Of a stretch of DNA of 52,621 bases, positions 1 through 11,600 are shown one piece after another. The notes beneath the pieces were generated by a model. It saw only the letters and a list, made by a program, of their open reading frames with translations, was not told where the DNA came from and ran no database searches. The DNA is from Afipia massiliensis (GTDB lineage: Bacteria > Pseudomonadota > Alphaproteobacteria > Rhizobiales > Xanthobacteraceae): positions 1-52,621 of the forward strand of contig NZ_JACHIJ010000012.1 in NCBI RefSeq assembly GCF_014203115.1, in the 5' to 3' direction. Within the stretch, counting starts at the first letter, position 1. Each line of letters opens with the position of its first letter. The translations under genes were made by a program, and so were the position numbers.

Positions 1-160
1 CCTCGCGCCGGCACAGCGCCGCGATCGACTCTTCGCCGCGCAACCCATCCAGCACGATGCGGATCTTCTCCTCCGCGCCATACTGCTTACGGGTCACCCG
101 GCGGATGTCCTTGATGACCTTCTCCGCCGACCGCTTTGTCGCTTCCGTTTTCTGTCTCAT
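1..160 (-). CDS. IS3-family transposase OrfA, 5' part, runs off the left edge
   Basis: The reverse strand encodes the first 53 residues of a protein beginning MRQKTEATKRSAEKVIKDIR, followed by a segment rich in Lys/Arg and then LDGLRGEESIAALCRRE. This is the N-terminal helix-turn-helix part of the small OrfA transposase protein of IS3-type elements that are common in Bradyrhizobium and relatives (family recognition from memory). OrfA binds the element ends and normally makes an active transposase by programmed frameshifting into OrfB, which would lie left of the window. The left-hand end of the element is probably the AT-richer stretch up to about position 235, but I cannot fix the terminal repeat because the other end is not present. 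Confidence 0.75.
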   Translation of the reverse strand, partial: MRQKTEATKRSAEKVIKDIRRVTRKQYGAEEKIRIVLDGLRGEESIAALCRRE

Positions 161-320
161 CGTCCGTTCCTTTGAAAGGCTACGATGACCCAGAAAACCT
201 CCTCTCTCAATTAGCCCAATTCTGTCTCATTGGTGCTGACGCCGAACACACGTCAAAAAACTAGACTCGTTCAGATAGTTTTGCTGCCCGATGGAATCAT
301 CGTGTCGCTAGGAACGTGCG

Positions 321-342
321 TCTGTCGGATTCGACCGACAGA
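321..342. other. Perfect inverted repeat, 8-bp arms
   Basis: TCTGTCGG and CCGACAGA flank a 6-base centre. It lies about 115 bp before the small secreted-protein gene at 459. It could be an operator or a short hairpin; no T-tract follows, so it is not an obvious terminator. Confidence 0.4.
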
Positions 343-458
343 TCCACATTCCACACGAAAGTTCCTTCATCTTCCGTTCAGGCACTCACCGTGAGGATAC
401 CCGTTGTCGTCATGTGGATCATTCCTTGCCGGCGGTCGGAATTCGAGAGGAGCACGAC

Positions 459-731
459 ATGAAGAAAATTCTGTTCAGTCTGGCCTTTGTCTTACCCGTC
501 ACGTTTGCTTCGCCGCAGGCGTCCGCGCTGCCTGGCAATTTGCATGACTTGCTAACTGGTCACGCCGTCGCGTCTGATGTTGTTGAAATCAAAGGCGGTC
601 ACGGTCGAGGCAAAGGGCATGGTTGGGGCAAATCGCGCGGCTTCAAGCACCATGGCTGGAACCGAGGACGCAAAGTCGGGTGGCGCGGCCGCGGTTGTCC
701 CCCAGGACTTTGGAAGCAGGGCCGCTGTTAA
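459..731 (+). CDS. Small secreted Gly/His/Arg-rich protein with C-terminal CPPG motif
   Basis: A 90-residue protein. It starts MKKILFSLAFVLPVTFASPQ and has a clear Sec signal peptide probably cleaved after ASA near residue 24. The mature part is basic and rich in Gly, His, Trp and Arg (GHGRGKGHGWGKSRG) and ends with a two-cysteine motif, GCPPGLWKQGRC. The CPPGL...C ending recurs in small exported proteins of Bradyrhizobium relatives whose function is unknown to me. The ATG at 459 is chosen because GAGAGGAG lies just upstream and the signal peptide begins there; an upstream in-frame start would hide the signal. A strong terminator follows immediately, so this is a monocistronic gene. It may act in the periplasm or outside the cell, possibly binding metal or polyanions; that role is a guess. 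Confidence 0.7.
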   Translation: MKKILFSLAFVLPVTFASPQASALPGNLHDLLTGHAVASDVVEIKGGHGRGKGHGWGKSRGFKHHGWNRGRKVGWRGRGCPPGLWKQGRC

Positions 732-743
732 AATATGATTGCG

Positions 744-775
744 AAACGGCGCGCCTATCGAGCGCGCCGTTTTTT
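744..775 (+). terminator. Rho-independent terminator of the small secreted-protein gene
   Basis: An 11-bp GC-rich stem (AAACGGCGCGC ... GCGCGCCGTTT) with a 7-base loop is followed by a run of T, 13 bp after the stop codon at 731. Confidence 0.9.
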
Positions 776-901
776 ATGTAACGGCTCAAGAAGCTTGACG
801 CCTAAAATTGCAGCGCCAGCTCAGACCACACCTCCGACGAAAAGATTCACGATAGAAATTATGAAAGAAGGATCGTTGGAGCACCCGATCGTTTCTTTAG
901 C

Positions 902-1111
902 TCAAAGGACATACGCTGCACGAACGAAACGTATTTCATATCCGAGATAGTCATCGGAGTGACGGCAACCCACGCATGTCATTTTGAAGATGGTATCGCT
1001 TTCAATTTTGATCGTTCGAGGGTCCGTCGGGTGGCGCTCAAATATACCATTTGCCTGCTGGCAATTAGAGCAGGTAACTCCATAGCACCAGTCGCCCATC
1101 TTCAAGCCCAT
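902..1111 (-). CDS. Small zinc-ribbon-like hypothetical protein
   Basis: A 69-residue protein with two CxxC pairs (CSNC near residue 14 and CVGC near residue 46) spaced as in a zinc ribbon, and the opening MGLKMGDWCYGVTCSNCQQA. No signal peptide or membrane segment is seen. The paired cysteines and conserved-looking opening suggest a real gene, though no ribosome site stands out; the in-frame ATG at 1099 is an alternative start. Function unknown; it could bind nucleic acid or simply be a small metal-binding protein. It sits just downstream of a possible regulator remnant on the same strand. Confidence 0.5.
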   Translation of the reverse strand: MGLKMGDWCYGVTCSNCQQANGIFERHPTDPRTIKIESDTIFKMTCVGCRHSDDYLGYEIRFVRAAYVL

Positions 1112-1413
1112 GATTGTGATCCAGCAGCCTCACTCGTCCCTGATCTCGGCGGTTGATCCGATTCGCGTATCTCATATTTTTGAAAGCTTGCAATTTTGAC
1201 GAGCCTAACGATTCCTTCGCGCAGCTCAACATCTGCGATCTGATCGAGTGCCTTCAATAGCCGTAAGTTGAGCGCGGTTGGACAAAAAGTTGATCGGAGA
1301 GAACTCGTCATCTGGAGATTTCTCCCAGCCTCACTTGTCGCTGTCGCTTTCTGGCATTGGTGTGGGTAATCTATCGCTTTCTGAGCGTGCGGTATCGACC
1401 GAGCGCGTAGCAA
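1102..1413 (-). pseudogene. Possible remnant of a helix-turn-helix regulator C-terminus
   Basis: The reading frame encodes LNLRLLKALDQIADVELREG followed by IVRLVKIASF. This resembles the short amphipathic C-terminal segment of XRE-type regulators in Rhizobiales (a run of the type 'F..I.D..LR..IV.LV'). No helix-turn-helix is present upstream in the same frame, and the first 40 residues look non-coding, so I read it as a truncated gene. The frame overlaps the start of the zinc-ribbon gene by 10 bases. Weak call. Confidence 0.3.
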
Positions 1414-1634
1414 TGGGAAGTTTCTGGAGGAGGTCGGACATATCCGAATGAACGCTTATCGCCCGTCTTTATCGATCGAGATCAATACTGTGTTCGGCGA
1501 GAAGGCATTGCCAAAAACCGTCAAATACTCGCCTAGCCCAATTCAATGACTTTCCAGCCTCATCAAATGACTTGCCGAGAGACATTGGGTTTGGCACGCT
1601 GAGGCTATACCTGCATTAGTATTTCGAGGTCGCT

Positions 1635-1895
1635 ATGGTCAGAGCAGTTTTCAAGGGAGCGGTGTTAGGCGCGTTCTTGCTGGTCCTCTTGCCGGCTAAT
1701 GGCGCTCAGGCTTTCGGCGACGAACCTCGTTGGCCGGGATTTGGTTATAGTTACGACCCGGCAATTGCTTCAGGTTGCTGGAAGTGGAACTGGCAACAGT
1801 ACAGTTGGTATGATCACTGCCCGGTCTATGTTCATCCGAAGGCCTACATGTTCTCGCGGCCTTCATCCCGCACAGGTTTGCGGACGAAGAGTTGA
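1635..1895 (+). CDS. Small secreted aromatic-rich hypothetical protein
   Basis: An 86-residue protein with a typical signal peptide (MVRAVFKGAVLGAFLLVLLP, cleavage probably after AQA near residue 26). The mature part is very rich in Trp and Tyr (WKWNWQQYSWYDHCPVYVHP) and has two cysteines that could pair. GAGG lies 6-9 bases before the ATG. No enzyme motif is visible. Such small aromatic exported proteins are common hypothetical genes in this group. The gene stands alone; no terminator was recognised downstream. Confidence 0.6.
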   Translation: MVRAVFKGAVLGAFLLVLLPANGAQAFGDEPRWPGFGYSYDPAIASGCWKWNWQQYSWYDHCPVYVHPKAYMFSRPSSRTGLRTKS

Positions 1896-2061
1896 ACTGG
1901 TCTGAGCTGTTTTTCTGAAGGCTACTTCGCCGACAGTGAGGTGGCGCCGAGCGTCATCCCGCGTGAGGTAGATTGCACAGAAGCACTGGATCTGGGTGGG
2001 CTTAATCCGGCAGCGACCCTCAACTACTCAACGCTCCGAGAATGCTTATTCAATTCCCTGC

Positions 2062-2445
2062 TCAGGATAGCGAAACTGAGCAGGCGACAGAGCTGTGGTT
2101 GCCGAAATTGAGTTGCGCGTTCCCGCGCAGGCCATCGAGCCAAATGCCCTTGCCTGCGTAGCGATAGCCCACCCCCATTGGCACCAGCCGGACGTAGGTC
2201 GCATTGTGCGGCGCAGTATAAAGCCTGGCTGTCACCAGTTCGCCTGCTGCGCTCACCGCAATAGGGCAAATTGGATAATCGCGGCCATTCTCGCAGGTCA
2301 GAACAATCTCTGAGCAGCCGCCCGGCGCCGTACCTGGCGGCAGCATCAAACCGAGGTCCGCCGCCGTCGCGGTCAAGGGACCGGAGCTCAACGCGATACC
2401 TAGAACGGCAGCAGCCTTGAAAAGGTTGAGCAATTTGGTGCCCAT
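2062..2445 (-). CDS. Secreted hypothetical protein, about 127 residues
   Basis: The ATG at 2445 (MGTKLLNLFKAAAVLGIALS) is preferred over the in-frame TTG at 2457 because a GGGGG ribosome site lies just before it. A signal peptide is followed by a mature domain of about 95 residues with several cysteines (GGCSEIVLTCENGRDYPICP) and the ending HSSVACSVSLS, which may form disulfides in the periplasm. I do not recognise the family. It is divergent from the giant adhesin gene, sharing the roughly 250-bp region between them, so co-regulation is possible but not shown. Confidence 0.6.
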   Translation of the reverse strand: MGTKLLNLFKAAAVLGIALSSGPLTATAADLGLMLPPGTAPGGCSEIVLTCENGRDYPICPIAVSAAGELVTARLYTAPHNATYVRLVPMGVGYRYAGKGIWLDGLRGNAQLNFGNHSSVACSVSLS

Positions 2446-2628
2446 AACAGCCCCCAATATGAAAAAAACAATGACTTAGTGAAGCAAGGGGGGCAAGTGG
2501 GGTCAATCCTGAGCGCGCTTCCTACGCAAGGAAACCTCAACCGTGTCGGTTTAACCACAGCTCCCAGTAACTACTGATTTACCATAGAGGCTCCTTGACC
2601 CCCAACCATTTGAAAGGGAGGATGTTTC

Positions 2629-2643
2629 TTAAGAAATTGTTAA
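2629..2643 (+). promoter_or_regulatory. CtrA-like box upstream of the adhesin gene
   Basis: TTAA-GAAATTG-TTAA fits the TTAA-N7-TTAA pattern bound by the alphaproteobacterial cell-cycle regulator CtrA. It is 52 bp before the adhesin ATG. The ten-base core AAATTGTTAA is also found before the tolC gene of the exporter (22600-22614, opposite strand). Confidence 0.4.
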
Positions 2644-2695
2644 TGCACCCGTTAAGGGTCGATTTTTATTTTCAGTATTTTTTTTGAGGCGTGTC

Positions 2696-5600
2696 ATGAA
2701 TGGACCTTTCCAGGTTGCGCAAGCCAATATTGCAGGCCAATCCACAGGCAAGCTCCCCGCTCGCGTCGTAAAAATATCGAAGCCCTTTGGCGAACAGTCT
2801 GTCGTGGTGCCATTGAGCTACGACGGAAGCGTCAAGGCCGATCTCTCGGCAATCGCGAGCGAAAAGATCACGCTGGTTCATATCGGCGAGAAACTCATCA
2901 TTCTTTTCGACAACAAGTCGACAGTTACGCTTGAGCCTTTTTTTGATTCAACTGGAAAGCCGCTTGATTCAATCACGCTTGAAGTTTCTCCCGGTCGCGA
3001 TTTAACGGGTGCAGAATTCGCGACGCTGTTTCCGGTTACGGAAGATCAATCGGTTTTACCCGCAGCCGGGGAAGCCGGTAACGCCCAAGCATCGGGCGCG
3101 AACTTCTCCAGCGTTGGCGTCGATCCGCTGGCGCTGCCCGGTCCGCTTCCTCTCCTCGGTCAGGAAGAACTGCCGAATTTTGTCATTACCAATCTGCTCA
3201 CTCCCTTGCTGATTGATGACACACCCACCGCGGGTGCAGATGCGCTTGCTCTCGATGAAGACGAAATTTCCGGTGCTGGCGGCAACCCCGGCGGCGTCAA
3301 CGACATTGTAGCGCCTGCGTCATTTACCGGTGTTCTGACTCATAATTTTGGCGCCGATGGACCGGGCGACATCAGTTTCGCCGCCATGGACGGAAAGAGC
3401 CAAGTCATCAATGGCATTACCGTTACGTTCTCATGGGATCAGGCAACACATACGTTGTTGGCGAACGACGGCACCAATGACGTTTTCAAAATCGTTGTCA
3501 CTAACCCGACGACAGGCGAATACGAGACGACGCTGCTCCACGCCTTGCATCATCATACGGATGCTCTTGCTGACAACAATGAAACGAGTGACACGTTCGA
3601 GTTGACGTTCACCGTTGTTGACGGGAACGGCACACCAACTGATGGCAAGTTGCTGCTGGAGATCAACGACGATACGCCGGAGGCGTTTGATACCAAGCCG
3701 GGAAGCTTCGACGGACCAGAGTTCTTTGCGCAAGTCATCGACGACGAAGATCAATCCGATGGAATTCAGGCCGGGCCGGGGGACAATGGTTCAGGCAAGA
3801 CTGCATCCGGCATCCTCGATATTCATCCTGGCGCAGATGGTCTGAAGGCTGTTGCTTTCACGGGACTTGATGGCTTGCCGCATTTGGTTGTGACCGCCGA
3901 CGACGGCTCTACCCCAGTCCTGCAGGCAATCTACGTCGATGGATCGGGCACTGGCTCTCCCGAGAACGTATCGTTGATGTGGACACCTGACGGTTCAGGT
4001 GGTGGTACGTTAACCGGAACAAGCAGCCACTTTGATGGCGCCAACGGGCACGATCCGGTTTTCACCCTAACCGTCGATGCCAGCGGTAATTACGTCTACA
4101 CGGCGTTCACGCCGCTTGCTCACCCATTGCACACTGACGGTGCTGATGGGAGCACCGCAACGGCATGGGAAGACAACTTAAATCTGGCGTTTACCTACAC
4201 TGTGACCGACGGCGATGGCGACCGCACAAGCGCGCTGCTGACGATTAATGTCGACGATGATGTTCCGACAGTCGTTCCGACTGCGAACATTCCGCCGGCT
4301 TCTATTATTTTGGATGAGTCCGTCGACGCAAATCCGCTTGATCCAAATACCGCTCCGCAATTGGATGACACGGGAGTTGGTTCGCCGATAGGATCTGCGG
4401 TCATCGATGCAGGCTCTATTGCCGGGTTATTTGTCGATCATGCGGGCGCCGATGGCGAATCCGCGCATTCGTTCGATCTTGCGCTGAAGGATGGCAGCGG
4501 GAACGTCGTTAGCGTTGGGGCAACGCCGATTGCGACGAACCTTTCCGTTACGGATGCTTTCAATCTGTATCCAGACGACTCGATCTACCTCCAAAAAGTC
4601 TCCGATGCACAGATCAACGGCGTAATCGCCGGAGCCGATGGAATTCTCGGAAATTCTGACGACCATCTCGCGATGCGATTCACTATCGATCCGGACACGG
4701 GCGCGGTCACTGTCGAGCAATACCTGGCGATCCGTCACGATGTCGCGGGATCTACACCGGCGGATCATGACGACCCCGTCTCCCTGCTGGTTGGGCAGGC
4801 AGGGGGAATTTTTGTCTCCCACAGCCTGACGGACGGCGACGGCGACGTTGCGACGACGACATCACAGTCGGCTCTCTCGATTTCGATCGAAGACGATGGT
4901 CCAAGCGTTACCGCCAGCGCCAACGGATCCTTCGGCGTCACTCACGATGAGACGTTGTTGCTTCAGAGCCCGCCTTTTGGCGATGACAACGACATTCTTT
5001 TTACGTCGGTCTTTAATGGCGTAAGCAATCCGGGCCACGACTTGGACGTTCCGTTTGGCTTGCCGATCGGCTATGCACGCAGCAGTGGATCGGCGCTCGT
5101 TGTCGGTGGTGTCGACTATGGCACCGATGGGCCGTCCGCCTCGCATGCGAACGTGTTCTCGCTAACGCTGACCGATCCAGGCGACCAATCTGTGACGGGT
5201 CCGATTGATTCCGGAATCCAGACGACCAGCGGTAATTCCATTTTCCTGTTTGTCGAAAACGGCCTGATCGTCGGCCGCTACGATGGCGGTGACGCGGGCT
5301 CCGACGTCACCAATACGGGCAGCGATCCTGCGGCTTTTGCAATCTCGATTAATCCGACAACCGGCGTGGTTTCGGTTGTTCAATACGTTTCGTTGTTTCA
5401 CCCAAGCCCGGACGTTGGCGCGGATTCCGACGAGTATGTGTCGCTCGCTGATGCGCTGGGCAACATAAAGGCGACCGTCACTGTCACGGACGGGGATGGT
5501 GATACTGCGTCTGCATCTGCGGATATATCCGATGATATCAGGTTCGAGGATGATGGCCCGCTTGTTACCGCGGCGGTCAAGTTCGGCTTTGGTGTAACCG

Positions 5601-8600
5601 TTGACGAAACGCCCGGTAACCAGAACAATGATGTTACGGGGTCGCTGCCGGTATTCACCAACGTCGTGAATGTCGGACACGATCCGGACAACGGCGGACA
5701 ACCGCTTGCGTTCGCCACCAACAATACGCCGGCTCTTGCCGTCCTGTCGTATTTTGGCGTGGATGGTCCAGCGCCGGCTGATGCGACAGTTTATTCGCTT
5801 ACGCTGAATGGAGCGGATGCCGATGGAGTCCCGTCCGGATTGAAGATCACCGACGGCACCACCATCAGCCTCTTTGTTGAGAACGTCGACGGCAACGACC
5901 TGATTATTGGCCGTGTTGACGGCAACGGTACCTACGGTGGCCAGGCTGCTTTCGCGATCGCGATCGATCCTGCCACGGGGAAGGTATCGGTCGTCGAATA
6001 TCTGTCGTTGCAGCACAATATGGATGGCCTCAATCCCAACGATCAGGTTGCGCTTGCCGCCAACACCGTTCTTGCGACCGTGACCATCAAGGATGGCGAC
6101 GGCGACACAGCCTCCGCATCGGCCGACGTCTCTGGCAAGATTCGATTCAACGATGATGGGCCGCAACTTGCTCCGGGAAAGACTGTCCAGGATTTTGTTG
6201 ACGAAGACGGGCTTCACGGTGCCGTTTCGGACAGCAATCCTGATCATAGTCCATTGTTGCCAAGCGAAACCGCCGGAACGAATTCTGCAACCGCAACCGG
6301 CTCGCTCGGCGTCCTCGTCAATTTTGGCGCTGATGGACCCGGCGCGAATGGTTTTTCTCTTAAAACTCAAGCGCCAACGGATTCCGGCCTGAATTCACAA
6401 GGGCAGGATGTCCTGATCGTTTCGAGCGGCGGCACGTTGCACGGCTATGTCGAAGGCGGCATCGCAGGGTCCGGCTTCGGAGCGGAGGACCGCGAGGTCT
6501 TTACGCTGATTGTCGATGCGTCGGGCAATTACGTCTTCATACTGAAGGATCAGGTCGATCATCCGACGCTGAACGGTATCGCTGGCGATAACAGCGAGAA
6601 TCTGCTGTCCGGTAATGGAATCGATTTGTCTTCTTTCATTGTCGCGACGGACGGCGACAATGATCCTGTTGCGCTGGCGGCCGGCACCTTCACAATCCAG
6701 GTTTACGACGACATTCCGGTCGTCGCGGCTAAGCCTGCGGAAACGACGTTGGAAACGACCTCCTATACCCTTGATGGCGTCCCGGCAGGGCACGACCGAT
6801 TCAAGGTTCTCGATGGTGTAGGTGACAAGGATATCCTTCTCAGCGCGAGAACAGGAAATGTTATCGATGAGGTCAACACGGCCAACGATATTGGTGTGGG
6901 GCAGGGGCAGAATATCAATGGCAAGGACAATAACAGCGCCGAGGAATATCTGCGCATCGACTTCGTGCATCATGGCGTCGCTACTGGCAACAATACCAAC
7001 ACAACTTATACCGCGACCGATCACTATTCCGTCAATTCGCTGACGTTTACGGTACCTCAGGTCTCACAAGGACCGGCTTCGCTGTTTCTTCAATTGTCCA
7101 GCGTGCCCGTGGGTGAGGACAATGATTCGACGACCGCAAACCTCGACAACAATGCATTCGTTGCGATCTCGGGCGTGACGGTTGACGGCAATCCCGCGGC
7201 GCTGACATCCGTCTACGCGGCAGATGGCACCACCTTGATCGGCTATCTGCTCGAGGGAGTACAGGCCGATGACGTTATTGAGGTCACCGGCGCGTCATCT
7301 TTTGGCCGGCTGATCATCGCAAATTATGATGGCGTCACAATCAATACCGGCGGCGTGAATACCGAGGTCGTGGACGGCGCCAAGTCCTTCTCGGTGCTCA
7401 TCGCTGAGAGTGAGTCACTTGTTCTCAAGCCGTTTGAAGTCCGGCATGACGAGACGATCAGTCCGGTGCTTGTGAATGATACGCCGGATCCCAACGACGC
7501 CGACGATACAGCTTTGACTTTGCCGTCGTTACTCAGCACCCGGATTTCCGGACTCGCTCTCACGGAAATCGGCCACGCTGTTGGTCCGGCGTCACTTGCG
7601 TCGCTGTTCACGTTCTCGGTTGGCGCAGATGTACCTCCGGCGGTTGCTTATCAATTGTCCACAGCAACGGCTAACGGCACTTTCAGCGGTGTCGATAGTG
7701 GTTTGAAGACCACGATCGGCAATCTGCCGATTCTGCTCTATTCCGATCCGACAAATCCTCAAATCCTGTGGGGTGTGACGGGCGCCGATTTTGCCAGCGG
7801 CACGAAGGTTTTTGCTGCTTATGCCGACCCGACCGGCCAGCTCTGGCTGGTGCAGTTCCAGGCCATTGCACATGATGTCGATGGAAACACCGCTGCAGCT
7901 TATGACGACATCGCCTTTGTTGCCACAAATCTCATACACGTCACCGCGAATCTGACCGATGCCGATGGCGATACAGTAGCTGCTGTTTCTGAAACGCCGA
8001 TCAAGCTGAGTTTCCAGGACGACGGCCCTCTCGCGGTCAACGATATTGATTCAGCGAACGGTGCGGCCCTGACGGCGACGGGCAACGTTATTACGAGCGT
8101 TGATATCGCAGTTAGTCCGGATTCCAATGTCACCGATGGTGTGGCCGACAAGATCGGCACCGACGGTGCGAAAATCACGCAGGTGCAGGGTTTTGCCGGT
8201 ACCGATACGACGACGGATGTGAACCATAACTTCGTCATCAATGGCCAGTACGGCATGCTGACCCTGAGTGAAAATGGTGGCTACACCTATACGCGGTTCA
8301 ACGGCTCGCCGGTCGTTGCCAACGACGTGTTCACCTATCGGCTGACGGACGGCGACGGGGATTACTCTACGGCGACGCTCACGATCAGCATCAGCGATCA
8401 CGGTGTGACGATCTCCGGAATCGGGGCGACCGGCGGCGACAAGACTGTCGATGAAGATGATTTGTCCTCGACCCGCGGAATGGGTGAGGCGGATGGAACA
8501 AGCCCCAACGCGGCAGCCCTGACGCAGGGCGGGACCTTCAGTTTCGCGGCTCTCGACGGCGTCGACGATGTAAGCATCGGTGGAACGCTGGTCGTGCATG

Positions 8601-11600
8601 ACGGCGTCGTTCAGAATCTTAACACGCCGATCACGACAACGTACGGCGTACTTACAATTACGGCTGTTGATCTTGTCGGGGGGACTGTCAGCTACTCCTA
8701 TCAATTGGTCGACAACACACTCGCGCACGGCCCAGGCGCCAATGGCGAAAACTCGGTCTTCGATAGCATTCCGGTTCAGGTGACCGATGTTGATGGTGAT
8801 CCGGCCAATAGCAGTCTGATTGTCAAGGTGGTCGACGACGTGCCGCATGCGGTTCTGGATACGGGAAGCGTGTCGGAAGGTTCGCTGCTGAGTGTTGCGG
8901 CGACGGGTGTTCTGTTCAACGACACGGCGGGCGCGGACGACGCTTCGATTAATGGCGTGCGGGCCGTGGGCCTGGTGCCTGACACGACGACGCCTGTTGC
9001 GGGCGGGGTCGGCACGGACATCACGGGCCAGCACGGCACGCTGCATCTGAATGCGGACGGCAGCTACACCTATCAGTCGACGGCGAACAACATCGCGTCG
9101 AACGCGGTCGATACGTTTGTCTACACCATCAAGGACGGCGACGGCGATCTGTCGACGACAACGCTGACGATCAACGTCGCGGACGTGACGGTGACGGCGT
9201 CCGATACGGATGCGGTTGTGAACGAGGCGGGTCTGCCGGTGATCGGCAGCGCCGCGGCGACGGACAGCGAGATCTTCGAGGGGTCGATCACGCCGGCGGG
9301 CGGCACGGGTCCGTACACCTATACGCTGACCAGCAGCGCCAATGGTGCATACGGCAACCTGGTGCTGAATGCGGACGGCACCTATACCTACACGCTGGAC
9401 ACGCCGTACGACGGGACGACGGCGAACAACGGCGTCACCACCGAGCAGGACAAGGACAGCTTCAGCTACACGGTGACGGACGCCCACGGCAACAGCACCA
9501 CCGGCACCATCCTGGTGGACATCACCGACGACGTGCCAAGTATTACTGCTGCGGCTGACGCGGTATCTGTCGATGAAGGCAATCTTGCGAGCGACAGACA
9601 TCCTGTCCCCGAGCCGGGTTTTGTTGGCATCCCGCAGAGCAACACCGGCTTCCTCCACATCACATGGGGCGCCGACAGCGGTGCCGACAGACATCTTGAG
9701 TTTGCGAAGGACAGCGGCTCCAATCCGATCGGCCCCGCTCTGACGGCCGATGGCATTCCGCTTGAATATGTCATTCGTTTCCCCGGAGATTCGCCCGGTA
9801 ACGAGCAGATCGTGGCCTACAAGCAAGGCGGCGATCCAGATACCGATCCGGTGTTCAGAATCACTCTCTATGAAGGCGGGCAGGGCTTCTACACCTATGT
9901 GCAATACCAGAACATCGATCACGGCGGCGACGGGGCCGATCCGACGATGTTCAACTTCACCATCAAAGCGTTCGATGGTGACGGCGATTCCGTTTCGCAA
10001 ACCCTGACTATCAATGTCACCGACGACGTGCCGAGCGCGGTTGCGGATACCAATAGCGTGACCGAGGGCGGGATTGTCGGCGGCAACGTGCTGACAGACG
10101 GGACTGACGACCTGTTTGGCGCGGACGGTGCGACGCTGACGGTTCCTGCGGGCGGCGTTGTCGGCGTGCGTGCGGCAGGGATGGACCTGACGACGCCGGT
10201 TCTGACCGGGACCGGGACGCAGATTGCGGGCGCGTACGGCAAGCTGACGCTGAACGCAGATGGATCGTACTCGTATGACGGCAATCCGAATGTTGTGCCG
10301 CTTGCGGGTGCGACGGACGTGTTTGTCTACACGATCAAGGACGGTGACGGCGACACATCGACGACAACGCTGACGATCAACCTGACGGATTCGGGGATCG
10401 CGGCGCCGAACGACAGCGACGTGACAGTGTATGAAGCGGCGCTGGATACGTCGATCACGGCTCCGGACATCGCGGCCGGGACGATCACAGGCAGCCTCGG
10501 TACCTCAAGCCCGCTTGAGACGGATGCAACGAATCAGCTCAACGCGACGAGCAGCGCGGCGATTGTGAGCTATGAGCTTGTATCTGGCGGCAACGCGGTA
10601 ACGGTTGGACTGTATGGAAGTATCCAGGTGGCGGCGGACGGCAGCTATGTCTATACGCTGACCAAACCGTTCGACACCAATCCGGCGGACGATAACAGCA
10701 CCAATACCGAAGTGGCGGAGAGCTTCCAGTACAGGGCTACGGACGCCAACGGCAACACTGCCATCGGCACTATCACCGTCAACATCGTCGACGACGTCCC
10801 GAGTATCACTGCTGCGGCTGACGCAGTATCTGTCGATGAAGGCAATCTTGCGAGCGACAGACATCCTGTTCCCGAGCCGGGCTTGATCGGTACCGCGCAA
10901 AGCGATTTCGGCTTCCTCCACATCACATGGGGCGCCGATGGCGGTGCTGACAGGCACCTTGAGTTTGCGAAGGACAGCGGCTCCAATCCGATCGGCCCAG
11001 CTCTGACGGCCGATGGCATTCCCCTTGAGTATGTGATCCGTTTCCCGGGAGATTCACCCGGCAATGAGCAGATCGTGGCCTACAAGCAAGGCGGCGATCC
11101 GGACACCGACCCGGTCTTCAGCATCACTCTCTACGAAGGCGGCCAGGGACAGTACGTCTATGTGCAGTACCAGAACATCGATCACGGCGGCGTCGGTGCG
11201 GACCCGACGACATTCAACTTCAGCATCAAGGCGTTCGATGGCGACGGCGATTCCGTTCCGCAAACCCTGACCGTCAACGTCACCGACGACGTGCCGATCG
11301 CAGTTGCGGATGCGGACAGCGTTGTCGAGGGCGCGGATGCGGCGGGCAACGTGCTGACCGGTGTCGGCACGACGGCAGGTATTGCGAGCGCGGACACGGC
11401 GGGCGCGGACGGCTTTGGCGTCAACGCAATCGTTGGCGTTGCGGCGGGCAGCAACACGTCGTTGCCGGTGAGCGGCGGCGTCGGCGTTGCGATCGAGACC
11501 GCGCTGGGCTTCCTGACGCTGAACGCGGACGGCGGCTATACCTACGCGGCCAAGCCGGATGCGACGGGCTCGAACGCGGTCGATACCTTTGTCTACACGA

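Noticed and set aside
735..950. Open frame of 71 codons after the first secreted-protein gene
   Set aside because: It begins inside the terminator hairpin; composition is not protein-like.
1600..1625. TTGGCACGCTGAGG as a sigma-54 site before the gene at 1635
   Set aside because: No matching -12 element.
2024..2506. Overlapping minus-strand frame of 160 codons
   Set aside because: Out of frame with the secreted protein at 2062-2445, which has a signal peptide and ribosome site.
2640..2656. Second TTAA pair (TTAATGCACCCGTTAA) before the adhesin as a CtrA box
   Set aside because: Spacing is 8 rather than 7; the pair at 2629-2643 fits better.
5162..6370. Minus-strand frame of 402 codons within the adhesin
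   Set aside because: Antisense shadow; no ribosome site or domain.
8051..10000. Long open frame on the minus strand inside the adhesin gene (649 codons)
   Set aside because: Arg/Val/His-rich, repetitive and mirrored by the repeats of the plus-strand gene; a shadow of the GC-rich coding strand.
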